Below are positions 18,060-25,372 of a DNA stretch of 64,000 bases, piece after piece. The position numbers were made by a program, and so were the translations under genes. The notes beneath the pieces were generated by a model. It was not told the DNA's origin. It saw only the letters and a program-made list of their open reading frames with translations, and did no database searches. This DNA is from Pseudomonas sp. P5_109 (lineage in GTDB: Bacteria > Pseudomonadota > Gammaproteobacteria > Pseudomonadales > Pseudomonadaceae), in the NCBI RefSeq assembly GCF_034009455.1, contig NZ_CP125380.1, positions 5,345,501-5,409,500 of the forward strand. The letters run 5' to 3'. Every line of letters begins with the position of its first letter. Positions within the stretch are counted from its first letter, which is position 1.

Positions 18060-18812
18060 TGTAGGAGCTGGCTTGCCAGCGATGGTGGTTAACGATAACG
18101 CGCATGAACCGGATAAACGCGGCGCACATGAGTCCATCGCCAGCAAGCCGGCTCCTACAGTTTGGTGTTCACATCTCGGACGCGGTCCCTTGTAGGAGCT
18201 GGCTTGCCAGCGATGGTCGTTAACGATGACGCGCATGAACCGGATAAACGCGGCGCACATGAGTCCATCGCCAGCAAGCCGGCTCCTACAGTTTGGTGTT
18301 CACATCTCGGACGCGGTCCCTTGTAGGAGCTGGCTTGCCGGCGATGGTCGTTAACGATAACGCTGTGAACCGGATAAACGCGGCGCACTTGAGTCCATCG
18401 CCAGCAAGCCGGCTCCTACAGTTTGGTGTTCACATCTCGGACGCGGTCCCTTGTAGGAGCTGGCTTGCCAGCGATGGTCGTTAACGATGACGCGCATGAA
18501 CCGGATAAACGCGGCGCACATGAGTCCATCGCCAGCAAGCCGGCTCCTACAGTTTGGTGTTCACATCTCGGACGCGGTCCCTTGTAGGAGCTGGCTTGCC
18601 GGCGATGGTCGTTAACGATAACGCTGTGAACCGGATAAACGCGGCGCACTGGAGTCCATCGCCAGCAAGCCGGCTCCTACAGTTTGGTGTTCACATCTCG
18701 GACGCGGTCTCCTGTAGGAGCTGGCTTGCCAGCGATGGTGGTTAACGATAACGCGTACAAACTGGATAAACGCGGCGCACTTGCGTCCATCGCCAGCAAG
18801 CCGGCTCCTACA
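18060..18812. repeat. Tandem array of six REPIN units (array 2)
   Basis: Six copies begin at 18060, 18191, 18322, 18452, 18583 and 18713, a period of 130 or 131 bp. They are the same family as array 1 but in the opposite orientation: each opens with TGTAGGAGCTGGCTTGCC and closes with GCCGGCTCCTACAG. The joining spacer, GTTTGGTGTTCACATC then TCGGACGCGGTCCC, is about nine bases shorter than in array 1. Units 2-3 and 4-5 are near-identical two-unit blocks 261 bp apart. Units 3 and 5 share GATAACGCTGTGAACC where 2 and 4 read GATGACGCGCATGAACC. No gene is present in the array. Confidence 0.95.
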
Positions 18813-18847
18813 GTTTCCCGGGATTGCGTGAAGAACCTTTTTTTCGT

Positions 18848-19846
18848 TCAGAACAAGCCGTCACTTTCCGGCAGTTCATACTCCGACGGCGACCAGCCCG
18901 GACCGTTGGACTTACCCGGCTTGCCCAGCGTCGGCTCCTTCTCCAGGCACTCCACCAGGTAATCGATCAGCACCCGTAGCTTGGGAGGCAAGTACCGGGT
19001 TGGCGAATGCAGCAACCAGGCGCCTCCGTGATAAGACGCGAGAAAAGTCCAGTCCGGCAGCACCTGCACCATCAGCCCTTTCTCCAGGGCATGGCGCGCC
19101 GTGAAATACGGCAGGCTGCCAATCCCGATGTGCTGCAGCACCGCGCCATAACGTACGCCGGTGTGATTGGCGGCATAGCGACCGCGCACACCGACGGTGA
19201 CCGATTGGCTGCCTTTCTTGAACTTCCAGCGCGCATCGCTCGGGGTTTCGCCCAGGTAAATGCAACTGTGGTTGAGCAAGTCGTGGGGGTGAGTCGGCGT
19301 ACCGTGCTCGGCCAGGTACTGCGGCGTCGCGCAGAGCATATGATCGATCGTCAGCAACCGCCGCCCCACCAGTCCCGCAGGTGGCCGATCAGTGATGCGG
19401 ATCGCCAGGTCGACGTGGTCGTCAATCAAATCAACCTGGCGGTCCTCAAGCAACAGTTCCACATCCACCTTGGGATAACGGCGCAAAAACTCCGGCATAT
19501 GCGGGTGAATCACGATCCGGCCCACCGCTTTCGGCACGCTGATACGCACCAGCCCCTCGGGTTCATCCGTGAACTGACCACTGATTTCCATCACCGAACG
19601 GGCGGCGTTGACCATTTCCTGGCAGCGCTTGAACACCTCCTCGCCACCGTCGCTCAGGCGCAACTTGCGCGTGGTGCGTTGCAGCAATCGGGTCGCGAGC
19701 GCCTTCTCCAGACGTGAAATACTACGACTGACCGCCGAAGGTGAAGAGCCCAACTGACGAGCCGCCTCGGAGAAACTGCCCGTCTCGACAACCTTGACGA
19801 AGATCGCCATTTCACCGAGCAGCGGCAGTGGAAGATTTATGCTCAC
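18848..19846 (-). CDS. LysR family transcriptional regulator
   Basis: A 332-residue LysR-type regulator. The winged helix-turn-helix lies at residues about 10-70 (VKVVETGSFSEAARQLGSSPSAVSRSISRLEKAL) and the effector-binding domain at about 95-300. It is divergent from the AlaX-like gene with 89 bp between the starts, so that gene is the obvious candidate target. The inducer is unknown. The 3' end lies close to the second REPIN array. Confidence 0.93.
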   Translation of the reverse strand: MSINLPLPLLGEMAIFVKVVETGSFSEAARQLGSSPSAVSRSISRLEKALATRLLQRTTRKLRLSDGGEEVFKRCQEMVNAARSVMEISGQFTDEPEGLVRISVPKAVGRIVIHPHMPEFLRRYPKVDVELLLEDRQVDLIDDHVDLAIRITDRPPAGLVGRRLLTIDHMLCATPQYLAEHGTPTHPHDLLNHSCIYLGETPSDARWKFKKGSQSVTVGVRGRYAANHTGVRYGAVLQHIGIGSLPYFTARHALEKGLMVQVLPDWTFLASYHGGAWLLHSPTRYLPPKLRVLIDYLVECLEKEPTLGKPGKSNGPGWSPSEYELPESDGLF

Positions 19847-19935
19847 AGCGCAAAAGTCCTTTGATGTTTGCCAGGATTATCACGCATTTACAGGCTTTCT
19901 ATAATAAAAACTGATAATCAATACGAGCCTGGAAT

Positions 19936-20562
19936 ATGACGCTGCGCCTTTTTTTCCATAGTGATGAGCTCAAGGCCAACGTGGAAGTCCTGGAATGCAC
20001 CCCTCACGAAAACGAATTTGCCGTGGTCTTGCGCGCGACCCTGTTCCACCCTCAGGGTGGCGGACAGCCTTCTGACACCGGCTGGATCGGCGAAAGCCAG
20101 GTGCTGCGCGTGATGCAGGATCCCGAGCGGATCATTCATTTTGTCGACCAGCCGGTAAAAACCGGGATGACGCAAATCCGCGTCGATGAGCAGCGCCGGT
20201 TGTTCAACACGCGCATGCATTCGGCCGGGCATTTGATCGGGCACTTTGTACAAACCATGGGCTGGATGCCGATCAAGGCGCATCACTGGCCTGGTGAAGG
20301 CCGTGTGCAATTCAAGCCGGGCAATTGCGCGCAGGACATTGAGGCCCGGACAATTGAGCATGGCATCGGACAGTGGGTCGACCACGACCTGCCGCGCCTG
20401 ACTTCACTGCGCGAAGGTGTCCGGGAAATCGGCTTCGGTGAACTGCCCGCCTACGGTTGTGGCGGTACCCATGTACGCAGCTTGAAGGATCTGGGCGCGG
20501 TCACCATCGCCTCCCTTTCGCAGAAAAAAGGCACGCTGTCCGTCCACTATCACGTGGACTGA
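19936..20562 (+). CDS. Free-standing alanyl-tRNA editing protein (AlaX-like)
   Basis: A 208-residue homologue of the AlaRS editing domain that hydrolyses misacylated tRNA(Ala) in trans. Both metal-binding motifs are present: HSAGH (HxxxH) in the middle and CGGTH (CxxxH) near the C terminus. The N-terminal part (FHPQGGGQPSDTGWIG) matches the second half of the AlaX fold. It has no aminoacylation domain. It could alternatively act on another misacylated tRNA. A terminator follows at 20621. Confidence 0.9.
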   Translation: MTLRLFFHSDELKANVEVLECTPHENEFAVVLRATLFHPQGGGQPSDTGWIGESQVLRVMQDPERIIHFVDQPVKTGMTQIRVDEQRRLFNTRMHSAGHLIGHFVQTMGWMPIKAHHWPGEGRVQFKPGNCAQDIEARTIEHGIGQWVDHDLPRLTSLREGVREIGFGELPAYGCGGTHVRSLKDLGAVTIASLSQKKGTLSVHYHVD

Positions 20563-20620
20563 GCACAGGGCGTTCGTGAATACGCCTGATTTTATCGATA
20601 CAAGCATTGCCCTGAACGCA

Positions 20621-20655
20621 AAAGGCCCGCCCAGTCAGACTGGCGGGCTTTTTTT
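20621..20655 (+). terminator. Terminator after the AlaX-like gene
   Basis: Stem GCCCGCC..GGCGGGC (imperfect, loop AGTCAGACT) preceded by AAAG and followed by seven T. Confidence 0.88.
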
Positions 20656-21196
20656 GCTTCACCCCCCCCGTCAACACCAGGCAACCGCACTGCGCTGCGA
20701 CCCTGCCCGCCACCCTGTCTCCAGTCCTTGCACCAATAGTTTTCTTTTAACTCATGGCACTTTGATTTGATTGAACTAACGTCAAAGAACAAGAAGTCAT
20801 AACGGCTCGAATCTCCACGTTAGCTTCAGTGATCAGATAGCGGATTGGCAAAAGGAGTTACCTCACTATGATCCTGGCAAGCCTTTTCCGGCGCTGTACC
20901 TTCACTGCCGACCATTTTCCGGGGAAACCAGGTCGGCGGACAGTGCAGTCCAAAACCGCGTGTACCGCTCTGGCGGGCAGCCCAGGTAACCGAATCACTC
21001 AAAACCGTCTTTTGCAAAGGTCGACTCGCGGTCCAGCCCGATCAGCGAATTGCGCCCGCTCGGATGTAGCACGCAAGGAATAACGCCAAGGCCATGGATA
21101 AGTGGCCTGGCGCTTTGGGGCGGATAGCCCTAACCCCACGAAGTGATCCCAGACAACTCAATCAGCCTGAAGACCTATCCAGCAAGGATGTACTTA
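20656..21196. other. 541-bp intergenic region before the secretin gene
   Basis: I find no convincing gene here. An open frame at 20868-21083 (71 codons) has a good AAAGGAG sequence upstream, but its product is Arg-rich with no recognisable domain; it may be a decayed gene of the pilus locus or chance. A hairpin GCCAAGGCCA/TGGCCTGGC lies at 21085-21111 without a T run. The stretch presumably contains the promoter of the secretin operon. Confidence 0.4.
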
Positions 21197-22420
21197 ATGT
21201 GCTTTCGTCCCATGCCTGCTTTCAAGCGAATTATCCATGGTCTGTTCTGGATGGGCCTCAGCGTGGATGCGGCTCAGGCCGCGCTGTCCAGCTGTCCGCA
21301 ACTGGACAATTGGCCGGCAACGTACGAGGTCGGTCAGGGGCTGCAGAATGAACTGCGCAGCCCCGCTCCGATAACAAAACTGGCGGTGGGGGACCCGAAA
21401 ATTGCCGACGTGCAACCCAGCGGCAGCGACGCTTTCATACTCACCGGTATTGCACCGGGAACCACCAGCCTGATGGTCTGGACCGCCTGTTCGAAAACGC
21501 CGCGCCAAAGCATGGTCTTCGTCAGGGGTAAAGCCACCTCGGCGCTGACCAGCGTACCTTCTGTGCCTTCCGACGATCCGCAGTTGCCGAGCCAGGTGCA
21601 GACCGATATCCGCTTCGTTGAAGTCAGCCGGACCAAACTCAAGGAAGCCTCCGCCTCGATTTTCGGCGTCCGGGGCAACTTCCTGTTCGGCTCGCCGAGA
21701 ACCTTGCCCACCATCGGCGGCATCGTCACGCCGTCGATACCGGTGAACAACGACATGTTCAACCTCACCTTTGCTACCGGCAATACCCTGGTGGCACTCA
21801 ACGCGCTGGAGGGCAGCGGTTTCGCCTACACCCTGGCGCGGCCAAGCCTGGTAGCGCTCAGCGGGCAGAGCGCGAGCTTCCTGGCCGGCGGTGAAGTACC
21901 GATTCCGGTGCCCAGTTCAGGCAGCGATAACGTGTCCATCGAGTACAAGGAATTCGGTATCCGCCTGACCCTGACGCCGACCATCGTCGGGAAAAACCGC
22001 ATCGCGCTGAAGGTGGCGCCGGAAGTCAGTGAACTGGACTTCACCAACGCAGTGAAAATCGCCGGCACGATAGTCCCGGCCCTGACCGTGCGCCGTACCG
22101 ATACCAGCATCTCCCTGGCCGACGGCGAAAGCTTCGTCATCAGCGGCCTGATCAGCACCCACAACGATTCACGGGTGAACAAGTTTCCGGGGCTGGGCGA
22201 TATCCCGGTTCTGGGCGCGTTTTTCCGCGACAGCACCATCAACCGTGAAGAGCGCGAACTGCTGATGATCGTCACTCCCCATCTGGTCCAGCCGCTGGCT
22301 GCCAATGCACAACTACCGTCATTGCCTGGCGAGCAGCTGCGCAACTACGACCCGAACTTCTATCGCATGTTCTTCCTGGAAAATGGCGACTTCGACAGTC
22401 TCAGCGGGCTCTCGCAATGA
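21197..22420 (+). CDS. Type II/III secretion system secretin family protein, RcpA/CpaC-like
   Basis: Outer-membrane secretin of the Tad/Flp pilus type, 407 residues. The ATG at 21197 lies nine bases after AAGGA and gives a signal peptide ending near DAAQA. The N-terminal domain (PAPITKLAVGDPKIADVQPSGSDAFILTG) is the pilus-assembly BON-like domain seen in CpaC. Residues about 145-380 form the secretin domain, with VQTDIRFVEVSRTKLKEASAS, EFGIRLTLTPTIVGKN and NKFPGLGDIPVLGAFFRDS. The length is complete for this family. The stop overlaps an ATG (ATGA at 22417), which normally would begin tadZ. Confidence 0.88.
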   Translation: MCFRPMPAFKRIIHGLFWMGLSVDAAQAALSSCPQLDNWPATYEVGQGLQNELRSPAPITKLAVGDPKIADVQPSGSDAFILTGIAPGTTSLMVWTACSKTPRQSMVFVRGKATSALTSVPSVPSDDPQLPSQVQTDIRFVEVSRTKLKEASASIFGVRGNFLFGSPRTLPTIGGIVTPSIPVNNDMFNLTFATGNTLVALNALEGSGFAYTLARPSLVALSGQSASFLAGGEVPIPVPSSGSDNVSIEYKEFGIRLTLTPTIVGKNRIALKVAPEVSELDFTNAVKIAGTIVPALTVRRTDTSISLADGESFVISGLISTHNDSRVNKFPGLGDIPVLGAFFRDSTINREERELLMIVTPHLVQPLAANAQLPSLPGEQLRNYDPNFYRMFFLENGDFDSLSGLSQ

Positions 22421-22539
22421 GCCGGAGCCTGAACCTGAGTTGCCTCGCCCTCACTCGTAACGGCGACTCTGGACACCTGCCGGGCCAGCCTTTTTGCCAT
22501 TGGCCAGGCGTTCCAACTGTTGTAGCCAGGGGACCTTTG
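22417..22539 (+). pseudogene. Possible 5' remnant of a tadZ-like gene
   Basis: The secretin stop overlaps an ATG as ATGA and the frame that follows reads MSRSLNLSCLALTRNGD, resembling the start of a TadZ/CpaE ATPase, then loses resemblance and runs in frame into the lipoprotein gene. In intact Tad loci tadZ, tadA, tadB and tadC lie between the secretin gene and tadD. Here only about 120 bp separate them. This reading is inference from position and a short resemblance. Confidence 0.35.
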
Positions 22540-23250
22540 ATGAAAGCAGTCATAGCAATAGCGGCGACATTAATGCTCGCAGGTTGTGCCAGCAATGGCA
22601 TGTCTTCGCGGCCGGCGGACTGCGCCAAGCCCGGTTCGGATCAAGAACTGGCCCTGAACCTGGCCGACAGCATGGCCAACGAAGGTCGTTTGTATGCCAG
22701 CCTGGCGAATTTGGAAGGATTGCCCGATAGCCTGGTCCAGGTTCGCCTGCGCAAGGCTCGGGTGCTGCGTTTGATGGGGCGAAGCGAGGCCGGTCCGTTG
22801 TATCAAAGCTTGCTCGGCACTTGTCTGGCGGCCGAAGGGGAACAAGGCCTGGGCCAGTTGGCCGCCGCCAGAAATGATAACGCCACCGCTGCCACTCACC
22901 TTGAGCGTGCGGTGAAAATGGACCCCACCGACGACAGGATGCGAAATGACCTGGGGGTCGTCTACCTCAATCAGCGACGGATCCCTGAAGCACGCTTTGA
23001 ATTCATGACCGCCATGGAGCTCAAGCAGTCAAACTCACTGGCGGCACTCAATATGGTGACGCTGCTGATCTACCAGGATAACTGGAAGGTGGCTGCCGAA
23101 CTCGTGACCCGCGCCGACTTGAGCCCCAAGCAAGTCGAAGAGGCCCAAACCCGCGCAGAAAAACTCAAGGCCTCCACCCAAAAAGTGTTGGCTTCCGGGG
23201 GGAGTCGCGGGACTGAGGTAGCCGATGCCTCTTCCAGTGCGAACCAGTAG
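22540..23250 (+). CDS. TPR lipoprotein, TadD-like pilus assembly protein
   Basis: A 236-residue lipoprotein. The signal MKAVIAIAATLMLAGC has a lipobox LAGC with Cys at residue 16, and GGGGA lies about seven bases before the ATG. The mature part contains TPR-like helices (AATHLERAVKMDPTDDRMRNDLGVVYLNQRRIPEARFEFMTAMELK, about residues 115-165). TadD proteins are lipoproteins that help assemble or localise the Tad secretin. A longer frame upstream adds residues that precede the signal peptide and is unlikely to be used. Confidence 0.82.
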   Translation: MKAVIAIAATLMLAGCASNGMSSRPADCAKPGSDQELALNLADSMANEGRLYASLANLEGLPDSLVQVRLRKARVLRLMGRSEAGPLYQSLLGTCLAAEGEQGLGQLAAARNDNATAATHLERAVKMDPTDDRMRNDLGVVYLNQRRIPEARFEFMTAMELKQSNSLAALNMVTLLIYQDNWKVAAELVTRADLSPKQVEEAQTRAEKLKASTQKVLASGGSRGTEVADASSSANQ

Positions 23251-23268
23251 AGCGTACGAGGAGTCCAG

Positions 23269-23538
23269 ATGAATACCAAAAGGCTGTTGATCCTGTGCAT
23301 GGCTTGCCTGTCCACCGCTGCCTGGGCCATTGAGCCGGGCCCCTCTTCGGTGCAGCAACAAGGCACCGAACAGTGGTTGCAACTGCAGATTCGCGGCGTG
23401 GTTGCCTCCCCTATTCTGCAAACCGCTTCGGCTACCGAACGTGACCTGGCCATGCAGCGCTGGCTCAACAGCTTCAACTATCCGATTCCGGAATTTTATG
23501 ATCAGGATGAATCGGGAAAAATGAACATCGGCAACTGA
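23269..23538 (+). CDS. DUF3613 domain protein
   Basis: An 89-residue exported protein with signal peptide MNTKRLLILCMACLSTAAWA and mature start near IEPGPSS. The family is found in Tad/Flp pilus loci of Pseudomonas and Burkholderia and has no known function. It starts 18 bp after the TadD-like gene, with a GAGGAG sequence before the ATG, so it belongs to the same transcript. A terminator shared with the convergent tRNA operon follows. Confidence 0.8.
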   Translation: MNTKRLLILCMACLSTAAWAIEPGPSSVQQQGTEQWLQLQIRGVVASPILQTASATERDLAMQRWLNSFNYPIPEFYDQDESGKMNIGN

Positions 23539-23570
23539 AGCATGACGACATTTCGCTTTTTACACGCAAA

Positions 23571-23601
23571 CAAAAACGCCGCTCAATGAGCGGCGTTTTT
23601 G
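23571..23601. terminator. Bidirectional terminator between DUF3613 gene and tRNA operon
   Basis: AAAAACGCCGCTC AATGA GAGCGGCGTTTTT-type hairpin with A and T runs on both sides. It ends the minus-strand tRNA operon and also the plus-strand secretin operon. Confidence 0.92.
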
Positions 23602-23608
23602 TTAAACA

Positions 23609-23684
<76 letters not shown>

Positions 23685-23688
23685 AAAA

Positions 23689-23764
23689 TGGCGTCCCCTA
23701 GGGGACTCGAACCCCTGTTACCGCCGTGAAAGGGCGGTGTCCTAGGCCACTAGACGAAGGGGAC
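23689..23764 (-). tRNA. tRNA-Glu(TTC), copy 3 in transcription order
   Basis: 76 bases including CCA. Acceptor GTCCCCT/AGGGGAC, anticodon loop CCTTTCACG with TTC, T arm GTTCGAGTC. Four bases separate it from the tRNA-Gly that follows in transcription. Confidence 0.97.
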
Positions 23765-23803
23765 ACAAAAACGCCGCTCAATAAGCGGCGCTTTCGTTAA
23801 ATA

Positions 23804-23879
<76 letters not shown>

Positions 23880-23882
23880 AAA

Positions 23883-23958
23883 TGGCGTCCCCTAGGGGAC
23901 TCGAACCCCTGTTACCGCCGTGAAAGGGCGGTGTCCTAGGCCACTAGACGAAGGGGAC
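23883..23958 (-). tRNA. tRNA-Glu(TTC), copy 2
   Basis: 76-base cloverleaf with TTC anticodon, identical to the other Glu copies. Three bases separate it from the following tRNA-Gly. Confidence 0.97.
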
Positions 23959-24062
23959 ACGCTACCCGGAACACATGGTGTGTGTTTCGGTGTCCAGATC
24001 CGCATCCGAAGACTTGGTTCTGGTTTCACTCAGCCCCGCCCGAAAGCAAAGCTGTTTAAAAT

Positions 24063-24138
<76 letters not shown>

Positions 24139-24140
24139 AT

Positions 24141-24216
24141 TGGCGTCCCCTAGGGGACTCGAACCCCTGTTACCGCCGTGAAAGGGCGGTGTCCTAGGCC
24201 ACTAGACGAAGGGGAC
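24141..24216 (-). tRNA. tRNA-Glu(TTC), copy 1, first in the operon
   Basis: 76-base cloverleaf with TTC anticodon. It is the promoter-proximal tRNA, about 60 bases downstream of the predicted -10 box. Confidence 0.97.
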
Positions 24217-24277
24217 ACGCTACAACATTCACTCCCTGCTTCGTTTCGCTGTGTGCTTTACGCTGCAAGTGGCGCGC

Positions 24278-24335
24278 ATTCTATGGATGGATTGAGAAGT
24301 CGTCAACCCCCTGATATAAATTTATTTAAATCAAT
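24278..24335 (-). promoter_or_regulatory. Strong tRNA-operon promoter with UP-like element and GC discriminator
   Basis: Read on the minus strand: TTGACG (24306-24301), a 17-base spacer, TAGAAT (24283-24278), then the discriminator GCGCGCC. An A+T stretch with TAAATTTATTTAAA-like sequence lies just upstream (about 24313-24335). This is the layout of stable-RNA promoters under growth-rate and stringent control. Confidence 0.85.
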
Positions 24336-24587
24336 GACTTCGCCGTGCTTTGAGCGCCGTTGCGGCTTTTCCGCTGCCCGGCGTTTGACGCCTATATTCT
24401 GACACCCGCCAAGACGTTATAGTCCACCCAGTGATGGCAATCTGTATATCGCGTGCCACCATTTATAGAAGCGGGGCTGCGGCCGATATAAGCGCAGGCA
24501 TGTCCGATCCAACCCGTCATGCGGGCCTAGGCGCTCAAATGCCAAGCCACTAAACTCGCATGCGTACCCTAAAAAGAGGTCTTACCG

Positions 24588-25358
24588 GTGACGCCACTCA
24601 TGATCACCCTGCTAGTAGTAGCCGGGATCGCGCTGTTGATCGCCATTGGCTACATGAACCATGTGGTGGAAAACAACAAGCTGGAAAAGGCCCGTACCAA
24701 GATTGAGCTCAACGATCGCCTGCGACGCTGCGGCGAAATCACCGAGACTTTCCCTGGCCAGTTGATGACCCCGGCACTCAAGCTGCTGTTGGCCCGCCTG
24801 GAACTGAACGTCTGCCAGCGCCGGCTCAACCTGGAAAAATCCAGCGCCAACCTCAAGGCACGGATCGCCGAGTTGGAAGCTCTTGTCGGCCAGGGAGAAT
24901 CCATCCCGGTCAACAATCCACCAGCACCGATCCAGACCGAAGCCAAGGCCAAGGATGTACGCTTCCTGCTCGAAGCCTTGCATGGCCAAATCACCCGCGC
25001 GGCACAGGACGGTTTCCTGCCCCCCAACGAGGCCAAACGCTGGATCCGTGAAGTTCGCCACATCCTGGTGCTGCTACACATCGAGTTCTTCAACAACCTC
25101 GGCCAGCATTCCCTGCAACAGAACCAGCCCGGGCAGGCCCGCCTGGCGTTCGAGCGCGGCGTGCAATATCTGCGCAAACAACAGGAACCACAGCTCTACG
25201 CCGAGCAACTGGAATACCTGGAAAAACTCCTGGCCCGCGCCAATGACCAGGTCATGGATCGCATTGCACCGGTCGAAGGCGAGGTCAACCAGCTGACCGA
25301 AGGCCTCAAAGACGTCGAGGCCGATGCGGACTGGAAAAAGAAAGTGATCTACGACTGA
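24588..25358 (+). CDS. Conserved membrane-anchored coiled-coil protein of unknown function
   Basis: A 256-residue protein conserved in Pseudomonas next to this tRNA cluster. The start is GTG at 24588, with AGAGGT seven bases upstream. One N-terminal membrane helix (residues about 5-25) is followed by a long, charged, mostly helical cytoplasmic part: a coiled coil (about 30-105), a Pro-rich hinge (NNPPAPIQTE), and a helical C-terminal half with TPR-like pairs (HSLQQNQPGQARLAFERGVQYLRKQ). I recognise no catalytic motif. Its own terminator now lies at 27203, separated from it by a group II intron. Confidence 0.85.
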   Translation: MTPLMITLLVVAGIALLIAIGYMNHVVENNKLEKARTKIELNDRLRRCGEITETFPGQLMTPALKLLLARLELNVCQRRLNLEKSSANLKARIAELEALVGQGESIPVNNPPAPIQTEAKAKDVRFLLEALHGQITRAAQDGFLPPNEAKRWIREVRHILVLLHIEFFNNLGQHSLQQNQPGQARLAFERGVQYLRKQQEPQLYAEQLEYLEKLLARANDQVMDRIAPVEGEVNQLTEGLKDVEADADWKKKVIYD

Positions 25359-25372
25359 TCAGCGAAATCGGC

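Noticed and set aside
19895..19935. Fur box before the AlaX-like gene (TGATAATCA)
   Set aside because: Only the central nine bases match and the gene has no iron link.
20868..21083. 71-codon gene with AAAGGAG upstream
   Set aside because: No recognisable domain and an Arg-rich composition typical of out-of-frame reading; kept only as a note in the intergenic entry.
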